Shown here piece by piece: positions 52,759-61,311 of a stretch of 64,000 bases of DNA. The position numbers and the translations under genes were made by a program. The notes under the pieces are model-generated. The model saw only the letters and a program-made list of their open reading frames with translations, ran no database searches and was not told where the DNA came from. Position 1 is the first letter of the stretch, and each line of letters opens with the position of its first letter. Source of the DNA: Clostridium thermosuccinogenes (lineage in GTDB: Bacteria > Bacillota > Clostridia > Acetivibrionales > DSM-5807); assembly GCF_002896855.1 (NCBI RefSeq), contig NZ_CP021850.1:3621665-3685664 (forward strand), in the 5' to 3' direction.

Positions 52759-54255
52759 TTATTCTGCAACCCAGTTCCTTGACCTTTCCACAGCTCTTTT
52801 CCACCTGGCATACTTGTCTTCCCTGGTCTTTTCATCCATTGCAGGCATAAAGGTCTTGCCTTCGGCGAACTCCTTTCGGATATCCAGCTTATCCTTCCAT
52901 ATTCCCACAGCAAGACCGGCAAGGTGGGCCGCACCCAGGGCGGTGGTTTCCGTCACGGCGGGTCGGTTTACCGGGATACCTAAAATATCAGCCTGGAACT
53001 GCATGCAAAACGGACTTACGCTCACTCCCCCGTCCACCTGCAGCACCTTCACCTCCGTGCCGGCATCGGCTTTCATGGCTTCAAACACATCCCTGCTTTG
53101 AAAAGCTATGGATTCCAGCGTCGCCCGTATTATGTGCTCCCTCCTTGTTCCCCTGGTTATGCCTATGATGATTCCCCGGGCATATGGGTCCCAGTAAGGA
53201 GCGCCCAATCCGGTATATGCCGGAACCACATAAACTCCACCGGTATCATCAACCTTTTCGGCATCAATATCCGCCTGGCGGGCAGTTTCGATTATTTTCA
53301 GCTCATCCCTCAGCCACTGTATGGAAGAGCCTGCGTTGAATACGCTTCCTTCCAGGGCATATTCTATTTCTTCCCCTATGCCCCAGGCTATGGTGGTCAG
53401 AAGGTTATTATTGGATTTTACCGGGATTTTTCCTACGTTCATCAATATAAAGCATCCCGTTCCGTATGTATTCTTGGCACATTCTTTTTCAAAGCAGCCC
53501 TGCCCGAAAAGTGCGGACTGCTGGTCACCGGCAATGCCGCTTATGGGTATTCTGACCCCCAATATCTCCTCGACGGTCTCTCCCACTATGCCGGAAGACG
53601 GTATTACTTTCGGAAGCATGCTTTCCGGTATGCCAAATGTCTCAAGAAGTTCTCTGTCCCATTCCAGAGTGTTTATATTGAACAGCATGGTGCGGGATGC
53701 GTTGGTGTAATCCGTGACATGAAGCTGTCCTCCCGTAAGGTTCCACACCAGCCATGTGTCTACTGTTCCTGCCAGAAGCTCTCCTGCTAAAGCTCTTTCC
53801 CTGACCCCTTCCACGTTGTCAAGAATCCATTGGATTTTTGTCGCGGAAAAGTAAGCATCCACCACTAGGCCGGTCTTATCCCGTATCATAGTGTCAAGGC
53901 CTCGGGCTTTGATTTCGTCGCATTTTGCGGCTGTTCTCCTGCACTGCCACACAATCCCATTGTACACAGGCCTGCCGGTATTCTTATCCCATACAATAAC
54001 CGTTTCCCTCTGGTTTGTTATCCCTATGCATGCAATTTCTTCAGGAGAAATACCCGTGTCCTCGATCACTCCTCGAAGAGCCTCCAACTGGCCTTTCCAT
54101 ATTTCCTCCGGGTCATGCTCCACCCATCCCGGTTCAGGATAAATCTGTCTCAGAGGCACGCTCTTAATGCCCAGTATTTCACTTCTCCTGTTGAAAATTA
54201 CAGCTCTCGAGCTGGTGGTACCCTGATCCAGCGCAAGGATATACTTTTTCTGCAT
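52759..54255 (-). CDS. glpK: glycerol kinase
   Basis: This 498-residue FGGY kinase converts glycerol to glycerol 3-phosphate. It shows [17 protein letters not shown] at the N-terminus, the FGGY signature region [13 protein letters not shown] near 135 and [18 protein letters not shown] near 405. ATG 54255 follows GGGGGG. It ends the glycerol operon, 97 bases after the DUF1667 gene. No glycerol facilitator gene is in the window. Confidence 0.95.
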   Translation of the reverse strand: MQKKYILALDQGTTSSRAVIFNRRSEILGIKSVPLRQIYPEPGWVEHDPEEIWKGQLEALRGVIEDTGISPEEIACIGITNQRETVIVWDKNTGRPVYNGIVWQCRRTAAKCDEIKARGLDTMIRDKTGLVVDAYFSATKIQWILDNVEGVRERALAGELLAGTVDTWLVWNLTGGQLHVTDYTNASRTMLFNINTLEWDRELLETFGIPESMLPKVIPSSGIVGETVEEILGVRIPISGIAGDQQSALFGQGCFEKECAKNTYGTGCFILMNVGKIPVKSNNNLLTTIAWGIGEEIEYALEGSVFNAGSSIQWLRDELKIIETARQADIDAEKVDDTGGVYVVPAYTGLGAPYWDPYARGIIIGITRGTRREHIIRATLESIAFQSRDVFEAMKADAGTEVKVLQVDGGVSVSPFCMQFQADILGIPVNRPAVTETTALGAAHLAGLAVGIWKDKLDIRKEFAEGKTFMPAMDEKTREDKYARWKRAVERSRNWVAE

Positions 54256-54352
54256 CGCCCAACCCCCCGCTTTGATTTATGAAATTACAACCGTCAAAAT
54301 ACCGTCCCAATAAGTCGCTTTATATTAATTCTAACATATAGGCCTTGATATT

Positions 54353-54724
54353 TTAACAGGCCGTATCAACTTTTTTAGTAACTATTATATTCACCCCTGT
54401 ATCAAGTATGTTTTCCACCACTATATCACCTACAGCCACCGGTGCAGTTAATCTAACCTGGTTCAGGTACTTCATGCAGTCCATGATTTTGCCTTTTGGC
54501 AAAGGCTTATCTGTCTTTACCGAGGTTAAGGGCGCTTCTCCGCCATAAACCCTGACTGTAGTGGTAAGGATTCTTCTGGGGTCCATGCATTCCATCCGGG
54601 CATATTCAGCGCCTCGTTTGCATTTATTCCCCTTAATCTCCTTTATCTGGCCATTTTCTATTAGAGCTTCGATACTGCAGCCTTTTGGACATACAATACA
54701 GGTCAGGTGTCTCGCCTCACCCAT
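54353..54724 (-). CDS. DUF1667 iron-sulfur protein
   Basis: This 123-residue protein opens with LTCIVCPKGCSIEA and GNKCKRGAEYA, four cysteines that probably hold an Fe-S cluster. DUF1667 proteins follow the two flavoprotein subunits of anaerobic glycerol-3-phosphate dehydrogenase in clostridia and may replace GlpC as electron outlet. ATG 54724 follows AAAGGGGAG; the 38-residue upstream extension has no site. Confidence 0.85.
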   Translation of the reverse strand: MGEARHLTCIVCPKGCSIEALIENGQIKEIKGNKCKRGAEYARMECMDPRRILTTTVRVYGGEAPLTSVKTDKPLPKGKIMDCMKYLNQVRLTAPVAVGDIVVENILDTGVNIIVTKKVDTAC

Positions 54725-54863
54725 GAAAAAACTCCCCTTTCTACCGCGCAATATCCGTATCCATGTTGATCCCATGCCCGGATACCCGCTATGATGATCA
54801 GTCCAAAACCTTAATATTCCCGTTGAAATCCGGTGCATACCATCATCTCTCGCACCGGAATCA

Positions 54864-55847
54864 TCATCCCTTCTTTATTCCAAGGACATATTCCGCTGCT
54901 GCCCTTCCTGCGATATAGCTTTCCGTCGTCACATTATCCACCAGATCATGCACATGCACCACATTACCGCAAGCAAATATGCCTTCTACCGAAGTCTCCA
55001 TATTCTTGCTGACATATGGCCCGCCGGTGGACGGATCAATTGCTATTCCAGCTTCTCTGGAAAGCTCATTTTCAGGGATCAGACCCACTGAAAGCAGCAA
55101 GGTGTCACATTCCACATATTCCATGGTTTCGGGAATGGGTTTCCTGTCTTCATCCACATAAGCCACAGTTACCCCCTCAAGCCTGTCCTTTCCGTGTATT
55201 CTAACCACGGTGCATCTCAGCCGGAGAGGTATGCCAAAGTCATCCAGACATTGCACTTTGTTTCTAATCAGCCCTTTTGACTGGGGCATGATCTCACAAA
55301 CCATTTTGACTTGTGCACCTTCCAGAGTCAGCCTGCGTGCCATTATCATGCCTATATCCCCGGAACCCAGTATCACGATTTTTTTGCCGGGCAAGTACCC
55401 TTCCATATTGACAAACCGCTGTGCCGCACCGGCCGTCAGTATGCCGGCTGGTCTCGTACCGGGTATGTTAAGGGCTCCCCGGGTTCTTTCCCTGCAACCC
55501 ATGCATAGCACGACAGCTCCGGCTTTTATGTGTACAAGTCCATCTGTGCTGTTGACAGCGGTCACCACCCTGCCGGGAGTTACTTCCAGTACCATGGTGT
55601 TCAGCATATATTCAATGCCTTCGCTCTTTACCTGCTGTTCAAATCTCCATGCGTATTCCGGGCCTGTCAGCTCCTCCCCAAATACATGCAGACCGAACCC
55701 ATTGTGAATACACTGCTGAAGTATGCCTCCCAGCTCTTTATCCCTTTCAATAATCAGCACATTTTTGACGCCGCATCTACGGGCTTCCAGTGCTGCCGCC
55801 ATTCCGGCAGGACCTCCTCCTATAACAACAATATCCACATGCTTCAT
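54864..55847 (-). CDS. FAD/NAD-binding oxidoreductase subunit of glycerol-3-phosphate dehydrogenase
   Basis: This 327-residue flavoprotein has an N-terminal FAD loop VIGGGPAGMAAALEA and a second nucleotide loop VILGSGDIGMIMARRL near 160, as in pyridine nucleotide-disulfide oxidoreductases. It overlaps the GlpA-like gene by four bases (ATGA). It likely forms the second subunit of the dehydrogenase and hands electrons on to NAD or to the DUF1667 protein. Confidence 0.84.
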   Translation of the reverse strand: MKHVDIVVIGGGPAGMAAALEARRCGVKNVLIIERDKELGGILQQCIHNGFGLHVFGEELTGPEYAWRFEQQVKSEGIEYMLNTMVLEVTPGRVVTAVNSTDGLVHIKAGAVVLCMGCRERTRGALNIPGTRPAGILTAGAAQRFVNMEGYLPGKKIVILGSGDIGMIMARRLTLEGAQVKMVCEIMPQSKGLIRNKVQCLDDFGIPLRLRCTVVRIHGKDRLEGVTVAYVDEDRKPIPETMEYVECDTLLLSVGLIPENELSREAGIAIDPSTGGPYVSKNMETSVEGIFACGNVVHVHDLVDNVTTESYIAGRAAAEYVLGIKKG

Positions 55848-57313
55848 TTATCATCGCCCCCATCGGAAAAATCCTGCTCCTTTATTCTGCCTGTCAGGAT
55901 TCTGGAATTGCCTCCGCTTTTTGTAACTTCCTCCATGGGAATTCCCAGCTCCCTCGATAAAATCTCCGCCACCCTCGGTGCGCAAAAACCACCCTGGCAT
56001 CGTCCCATTCCGGCTCTAACCCTTCTTTTGACCCCGTCCAGAGACCTGGCGCCTACAGTTCTTCTTATGGAATCTATTATCTCGCCTTCACTCACCTTTT
56101 CGCAGCGGCATATTATCCTGCCATAGGCGGGGTTTATCCTTATCGCTTCATTTAGTTCACTATCATCCATCTCTGTAAATTTCCGGGTACGCTTCCGCAA
56201 GGGATTGAAATCCTCTTTTTCTTTCATCATGACTCCCTGTGATTTCATAACGCCCACAACATACTCTGCTATGGCCGGAGCCGATGTAAGCCCTGGTGAA
56301 TCAATGCCTGCCACATTGATAAACCGGCTGTTTTCAGCAGACGGCTTTATTATGAAGTCATCTTCGTCAACAAGCTTTGCCCTCAGTCCTGCAAAGGATG
56401 TGATGACTTCATGCATATCAATGGTGGGTACGGATTTTAAAGCACCCTGCTTAACCTGGCTCAATCCTTCCGGTGTGGTGGAGGTATCCTCCTTATCCTG
56501 TATATCCTGAGCGTTTGGCCCTATGAGAAGATTTCCGTCTACCGTGGGGGTCACCAGAATGCCTTTTCCCATGGCGGAAGGCGGCTGGAATATCACCCTT
56601 TTTACCAAGCTTCCCTGGCTTTTATCCATAAGAAGGTATTCGCCTCTTCTCGGGATAATAAAAAAGCTGTTGTCCCCCACCATGGATGATATTTTGTCAG
56701 CGTACAACCCTGCGGCATTGATTATATATCTGCTCTCAATCTGGCCGCTGCTGCACTGCAGCTTGAAAATCCCATCCTCGAATGCAATGCTTTTAACTTC
56801 ACTGCCGAGTTTCAGTTCCACTCCGTTTTCCACCGCATTTTCAACAGCCCCAAGGGTGAGCTCATAGGGACAAACAATTCCGGCTGTAGGAGCATATAGA
56901 GCACCTACCACATTTTCGGCAACAGCCGGTTCCATTTCTTTTATCTGAGCTTCGCTCCATATTTCAAGCCCCGGCACCCCGTTTGCTACACCCCTTCGAC
57001 GTATATCCTCCAGCTTTCTCATGTCCTCATCGTTAAAAGCCAGCACTAAAGATCCTGTCCTTTTAAAAGGCACCTCCAGCTCCCTGCATACATCCTCCAT
57101 CAGCCTGTTTCCCCGAACATTCATCAAAGCTTTCAGGCTTCCCGGTACAGGATCATAACCTGCATGCACAATTCCGCTGTTTGCCTTGCTGGCGCCCATT
57201 GCCACATCTTCTTCTTTTTCCACAACGCAGACATCCAGCTTGTATCTCGATAACTTCCTAGCAATGAATGCACCGGTTACTCCGGCACCTATGATTACTG
57301 CATCGTAAATCAT
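55844..57313 (-). CDS. glpA: glycerol-3-phosphate dehydrogenase, GlpA-like, with BFD domain
   Basis: This 489-residue flavoprotein oxidises glycerol 3-phosphate to dihydroxyacetone phosphate. The FAD loop VIIGAGVTGAFIARKLSRY opens the DAO domain (1-365). A C-terminal BFD-like [2Fe-2S] domain shows IICRCEKVSEGEI and GRCQGGFC near 405-450. ATG 57313 follows GAGGGGG. The leader carries a hairpin with a T-rich tail, likely controlled by the GlpP antiterminator encoded just upstream. Confidence 0.88.
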   Translation of the reverse strand: MIYDAVIIGAGVTGAFIARKLSRYKLDVCVVEKEEDVAMGASKANSGIVHAGYDPVPGSLKALMNVRGNRLMEDVCRELEVPFKRTGSLVLAFNDEDMRKLEDIRRRGVANGVPGLEIWSEAQIKEMEPAVAENVVGALYAPTAGIVCPYELTLGAVENAVENGVELKLGSEVKSIAFEDGIFKLQCSSGQIESRYIINAAGLYADKISSMVGDNSFFIIPRRGEYLLMDKSQGSLVKRVIFQPPSAMGKGILVTPTVDGNLLIGPNAQDIQDKEDTSTTPEGLSQVKQGALKSVPTIDMHEVITSFAGLRAKLVDEDDFIIKPSAENSRFINVAGIDSPGLTSAPAIAEYVVGVMKSQGVMMKEKEDFNPLRKRTRKFTEMDDSELNEAIRINPAYGRIICRCEKVSEGEIIDSIRRTVGARSLDGVKRRVRAGMGRCQGGFCAPRVAEILSRELGIPMEEVTKSGGNSRILTGRIKEQDFSDGGDDK

Positions 57314-57342
57314 TTGATCCCCCTCTCTCCGCAAAAAAATAA

Positions 57343-57374
57343 AGCCACAACAAAACAGAAGCGGTCAAGCTTCT
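57343..57374 (-). terminator. leader terminator of the glp operon, likely GlpP target
   Basis: On the minus strand AGAAGC, loop TTGACC, GCTTCT (57374-57357) is followed by GTTTTGTTGTGG. It lies between glpP and the GlpA-like gene, where Bacillus glp leaders hold a GlpP-controlled terminator. Confidence 0.55.
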
Positions 57375-57591
57375 ATCTTATGTGACTCCATTTCTCCACA
57401 CATCATATTCAATTCTGCTTGCCAAACCGCCATTTAAAGCAAGCTGGCAACTTTTTAACCCCGTTCTGAGATATTTGATCCTCTGTTATACATTATATGG
57501 AATATCCCAAACAGGTTTGCCTGTCTTAAGCAACTTTCCACAACAGGCATCCTAACAATTTCGAATAAATTATATCAAAAGGTGATGGCAA

Positions 57592-58155
57592 TTACAACCC
57601 CCAGAGCTCTTTTTTACCTACCGATACACCGATGGCTCCCGCACTGAGCACCGAAATTATATCCTCCTTGTTGTCGATAAGCCCTCCGGCAATCAGCGGC
57701 ATGGGAATCTGAGCCGTTATCCGTTTTACCACCGAAGGCATCACTCCCGGAAGAATCTCTATCATATCCGGCCGTACAGAATGGATTGACTTTACTGCCG
57801 TATCGTAGGACATGCTATCCACGATGAAAAATCTCTGAATGGTAAATATCCCTCTGTCTTTGGCGTGCTTTATGTGAGCACTCCTCGTGCTTATTATCCC
57901 ATCAGGTTTTACGGTTTCAACTATATAATCCAGGGCCTTGCTGTCCCTTCCTAAACCCTCCAGAAAATCAATATGTATAAGGACACATTTCCCTGCCGCC
58001 TTAATGCTGCTCACCAACCTGTTAATATTAAAGATATCGGCATGTAAAACAAAAATCACATTCACATTGGAATTTAACGCATCTTCCAATTCTTCTTCAC
58101 TCTTTAGCGCTGCTATCACCGGATTGTCATAGATTCTGCCGATTATGCCGTTCAT
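57592..58155 (-). CDS. glpP: glycerol-3-phosphate responsive antiterminator
   Basis: This 187-residue protein has the GlpP TIM-barrel-like pattern: NPVIAALKSEEELEDAL near 10, VLIHIDFLEGLGRD near 55 and DMIEILPGVMPSVVKRI near 125, ending GGLIDNKEDIISVLSAGA. GlpP binds glycerol 3-phosphate and lets RNA polymerase pass leader terminators. ATG 58155 follows GGGGAG; a 38-residue longer frame has no site. It heads the glp operon. Confidence 0.9.
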   Translation of the reverse strand: MNGIIGRIYDNPVIAALKSEEELEDALNSNVNVIFVLHADIFNINRLVSSIKAAGKCVLIHIDFLEGLGRDSKALDYIVETVKPDGIISTRSAHIKHAKDRGIFTIQRFFIVDSMSYDTAVKSIHSVRPDMIEILPGVMPSVVKRITAQIPMPLIAGGLIDNKEDIISVLSAGAIGVSVGKKELWGL

Positions 58156-58600
58156 CGCTGCTTCTCCCCTTCTGCCTGCACAAAATATTGAATTCTCTTG
58201 GAAAATTCTTTGGCGGAACACCTGCCGGTACCAGCGGCGCTTAAGTTCTGTAATTTTTATACCTGGCAATTAAGCCTTCATAGGATGCTTGAACTGACTT
58301 TCCGCCATTTTACCCCTAAATTTTGATTCATTTAAGCGGTGGTAATTTTAAGTTTCCGCCAAAGTCAATATGCTAATCAAAAACTGACCTTAAAACCCTA
58401 TTGGTAATTCACTAGTTAGCCGGCATGATTTCTCATGCCATATTCAAATTATACCATAAAACAGTGCCGCCATTGCTCTAATTAGTCAAAATCGTCAAAA
58501 AGCAATATACAGGTGCCGTACAAATCCGGTATAAAATATCTGAAGGCATAGGATACTGCATTGATGCAAAAGCTGTTTACATACAAATGCCCAGACATAT
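58156..58600. other. intergenic before glpP, no supported gene
   Basis: About 445 bases, presumably with the glp promoter. I see no further conserved element. Confidence 0.4.
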
Positions 58601-58647
58601 AAAAAGACTGTAGGATTCCCGCATCTTCTCCGCTTCGCTTCCTACAG
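58601..58647 (-). terminator. terminator of the CotF-like gene
   Basis: CTGTAGGA (58608-58615) pairs with TCCTACAG (58640-58647). The minus strand continues TCTTTTTATATG. The 24-base loop is long but contains its own small hairpin (GCGAAGC type). Confidence 0.65.
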
Positions 58648-58665
58648 CCTACGAACTAAAACAGG

Positions 58666-59148
58666 TTATTGCTGCACATTATACATACCATGGCTCTTCA
58701 TGTAATTAAAGATACCTTCTCCGTGCTGCTGTTCTTCCTTCTGTATGTGGTTCAGCGCCTGCCGTACATTTGCATCGGCAAATTCAAAAATCGATATGTT
58801 GTACACTCCGGAAACATATTTTTCCGTCATAAGCATATCTTCGCAAAGGGCTGCATCATTCTGGTTTTTCATGCCTACCTGCCCTGCTGTTTGAGCCTGG
58901 CTCATGGCACTGGCTTGCTGACCCTGCTGACTTTGCTGCTGATTCGTGTTCGGAACCTGTCCGGCGAGGATCTGGTTGATCGTGTTCAAGTGTTGCTGTT
59001 CCTGTCCCGCATAAGTACTGAATAACCTTTTTAATTCAGGATCTTGTGCTTGACTTGCATAATTATTGTATTTTTGGATACAAATTTGCTCATGGCTTTT
59101 CTGATCGTTTAGCAGCATTCTCTCTTTTTGACTTAAATTTAAAGACAT
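58666..59148 (-). CDS. CotF-family spore coat protein
   Basis: This 160-residue protein has a ferritin-like helical fold as in the CotF family: MLLNDQKSHEQICIQKYNNY near residue 11, a Gln/Ser linker at about 77-100, then LCEDMLMTEKYVSGVYNISI near 108 and LNHIQKEEQQHGEGIFNYM near 135. Such proteins coat the spore. ATG 59148 follows GGAGGTG; the 29-residue upstream frame would cover that site. The ribosome site lies in one arm of a perfect 13-base inverted repeat, so translation may be gated. Confidence 0.85.
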   Translation of the reverse strand: MSLNLSQKERMLLNDQKSHEQICIQKYNNYASQAQDPELKRLFSTYAGQEQQHLNTINQILAGQVPNTNQQQSQQGQQASAMSQAQTAGQVGMKNQNDAALCEDMLMTEKYVSGVYNISIFEFADANVRQALNHIQKEEQQHGEGIFNYMKSHGMYNVQQ

Positions 59149-59149
59149 A

Positions 59150-59196
59150 ATAAAACACCTCCAGATACTAGTTTTGCAAAGTAGGAGGTGTTTTAT
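59150..59196 (-). promoter_or_regulatory. Shine-Dalgarno-sequestering inverted repeat
   Basis: ATAAAACACCTCC (59150-59162) and GGAGGTGTTTTAT (59184-59196) are perfect complements separated by 21 bases. In the minus-strand mRNA the downstream arm is the ribosome site of the CotF-like gene, so the upstream arm can pair with it. Confidence 0.7.
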
Positions 59197-59222
59197 GCAA
59201 GCATATTTTTTGAATGTAACCA

Positions 59223-59390
59223 TCAGCACCTGCAAGGTTTGATCATGGACATTACCGCATCCATCTCAAGTTCGGCATAGGCCATGAAAGTATCTGAGGT
59301 TCCATAGTAAAGCTTTATAATGCCGTTATCTGGTAACTTGCGCATGAAAGCAACTTGCAGATTTTCATGCCAATCCTTTTCTTCTGGATA
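59223..59390 (-). pseudogene. fragment resembling a GH130 glycosidase C-terminus
   Basis: A 55-codon open frame reads ...PDNGIIKLYYGTSDTFMAYA ELEMDAV... and ends at TGA 59223. The YYGxxDT piece followed by an A-rich strand is typical of the last blades of GH130 beta-mannoside phosphorylases. It has no start and a stop at its upstream end, so it looks like a leftover of a deleted gene. Confidence 0.4.
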
Positions 59391-59497
59391 TTAACAAGCT
59401 TCGCTTTATTGATCTTTCAACAATACGTAATAAGAATTTATGCTGCTATCTTTTCTTTATGGTTGATGAGGGAATCGTTAATCTCAAGCCTCTTTGC

Positions 59498-60163
59498 TTA
59501 TATATTGGTAAAAGATCGTATTATGAAGAAAGCATAAGTAAAGATACTCATTCCTACAGTTGCCGGATATCCTTTGAATTTCTCCTTCTTATGGAAAAGC
59601 CAGATTAATGCGACATCCAATGCTGTTCCGCACAATATTAGAAGATTGCCGTAAAGTAAATAGATTTTGTTTAAATTATACAACGATGTCAGTATTACAG
59701 ATAAAAAATATACATCTCCTATGCCGAAAACAGGCAGATAGAAATGGTACTTCTTTACATCAGCAAAAATCAGCAGTTTAGCCAGAATTGGTTTGTTATT
59801 AAGTGCAACGCTGTTCAGGGTGTATTTCGAAAATCTAAGATTGGAAAAGCTGATTACATCAATTACCACCATAACCGTAACAAAAGTTAAAAGCCCTGGA
59901 ACCTCTTTTATAGTTCTTTGTCCAACATTTATTGCAATAAGAATTACCGCAATGACAAAAATATAGTTAAACAGCAGATAAATATCCGGCTTTATTTGAG
60001 CCTTTATATACCAAATTATATACAGTACTGCAGCTACCATCAGCACATTTAATATTGCTGTACCTTGCAGCAGGATAATTAACAAGCAGCAACAGATCAT
60101 AAAGAGGATTTTACCTATAAACATAGGAACAAACGTATCCTTAACAATCTGTGAAAAGTCCAT
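59498..60163 (-). CDS. presenilin-like intramembrane aspartyl protease
   Basis: This 221-residue protein has about seven membrane helices. One Asp lies in VVIDVISFSN (D102) and a GxGD motif in VFGIGDVYFLSVI (D150); YPAT at 199-202 sits where presenilins have PAL. The order and spacing recall presenilin and signal peptide peptidase (family A22) more than prepilin peptidases (A24), which have a cysteine-rich N-terminus and GxGDxK. The substrate is unknown. ATG 60163 has no strong ribosome site, only GGGGTGATCT. It stands alone. Confidence 0.6.
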   Translation of the reverse strand: MDFSQIVKDTFVPMFIGKILFMICCCLLIILLQGTAILNVLMVAAVLYIIWYIKAQIKPDIYLLFNYIFVIAVILIAINVGQRTIKEVPGLLTFVTVMVVIDVISFSNLRFSKYTLNSVALNNKPILAKLLIFADVKKYHFYLPVFGIGDVYFLSVILTSLYNLNKIYLLYGNLLILCGTALDVALIWLFHKKEKFKGYPATVGMSIFTYAFFIIRSFTNI

Positions 60164-60833
60164 TAGATCACCCCGATAATTATAAAATAAAAAAGCTATG
60201 TTGCTTCAGCACATTATATTGGCTGTAAAAATGTCCTTTTCAGTCAGAAATCCCAGGCTCTTTAAGAACTATCGACATTAATTGGCAGATCTTTTTCCAA
60301 TGTTTCCTTTAAAAATGCCGATATAACTATTTTCTTATTAGTCTGAGTTTTTATTGAGTTTCTATATTGCATAAATAAAATTATAAATTACCATCCAATT
60401 GGTGTCAACTTTGTGCATATTTATCTCCATTGACACATTTTATATGATTAAACATTCAAAATTTTATATATTCTACCAGCACAAGCCGTTTTTGCCGCCA
60501 CATGTGTATTGTCTATGGATAGAACTTGTGAAATGCCGCTTCTTCATAAGGCCACCAGTCATGAGATATAATAAATGCTATCGCACAAATAAACAGAAAA
60601 CTATGCCCTGGCATTGGCGATACATACCATGTGAGATGCCAATGGGACAAGCTTCCCATGCTTCCACCTGCAGTATGGGCATAGCCATGCTAAAGGTGAG
60701 AAGCAAAGAGAAAAATCAACATTTTATGCGCATTTTAGCCGGTAGCTTCCACAGGTAATCAACACTAATACCGAGCATCCTGGTGGTGCGCGGAATAAAA
60801 AGGATTAAAGAATGAGGAGAATATCCAAATCCC
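60164..60833. other. gene-poor stretch before the tRNA cluster
   Basis: About 670 bases. Minus-strand frames around 60540-60760 contain hydrophobic, Trp/His-rich pieces broken by stops. I cannot support a gene. Confidence 0.35.
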
Positions 60834-60877
60834 GCAAAAAGAAAAATCAGTTGCTTCAAACATTGAAACAACTGATC
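60834..60877 (-). terminator. terminator of the tRNA cluster
   Basis: AATCAGTTG-c-TTCAA pairs with TTGAA-a-CAACTGAT around a four-base loop (60845-60876). The minus strand continues TTTTTCTTTTTG. Confidence 0.85.
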
Positions 60878-60888
60878 CTCATTGCCAC

Positions 60889-60964
60889 TGGTGAGCCATC
60901 CGCGATTCGAACGCGGGACACCTTGATTAAAAGTCAAGTGCTCTGCCTACTGAGCTAATGGCCC
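60889..60964 (-). tRNA. tRNA-Lys (TTT)
   Basis: The minus strand folds as a full cloverleaf: acceptor GGGCCAT/ATGGCTC, anticodon arm CTTGA-CTTTTAA-TCAAG with anticodon TTT, T arm CCGCG-TTCGAAT-CGCGG, and encoded CCA. Confidence 0.97.
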
Positions 60965-60968
60965 ATAT

Positions 60969-61045
60969 TGGCTGGGATGGCAGGACTCGAACCTACGAAA
61001 TGCCAGAGTCAAAGTCTGGTGCCTTACCGACTTGGCTACATCCCA
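60969..61045 (-). tRNA. tRNA-Gln (TTG)
   Basis: Acceptor TGGGATG/CATCCCA with the U1-A72 pair usual for tRNA-Gln, anticodon arm CCAGA-CTTTGAC-TCTGG with anticodon TTG, T loop TTCGAGT, encoded CCA. Confidence 0.97.
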
Positions 61046-61098
61046 ATATATAAGAAGTGCGAAATCGGATATTAATCACAACTTCCCACCTCTTTTTG

Positions 61099-61176
<78 letters not shown>

Positions 61177-61311
61177 ATATTTGCTTTCCGTCAAAGGAAC
61201 ATATAAGATTTTAAAACAGAATTAGATAAAAGTCAAGGGAATTTTATAAAATCTTTAATAATTTTATGGTAACTTGGACGGGAAAAGTACATCCAAGTTA
61301 CCATTATCCTT

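Noticed and set aside
59355-59537. Hydrophobic 60-residue plus-strand frame (MQIFMPILFFWI...)
   Set aside because: No ribosome site; it overlaps the end of the presenilin-like gene, and its hydrophobicity comes from AT-rich antisense sequence.
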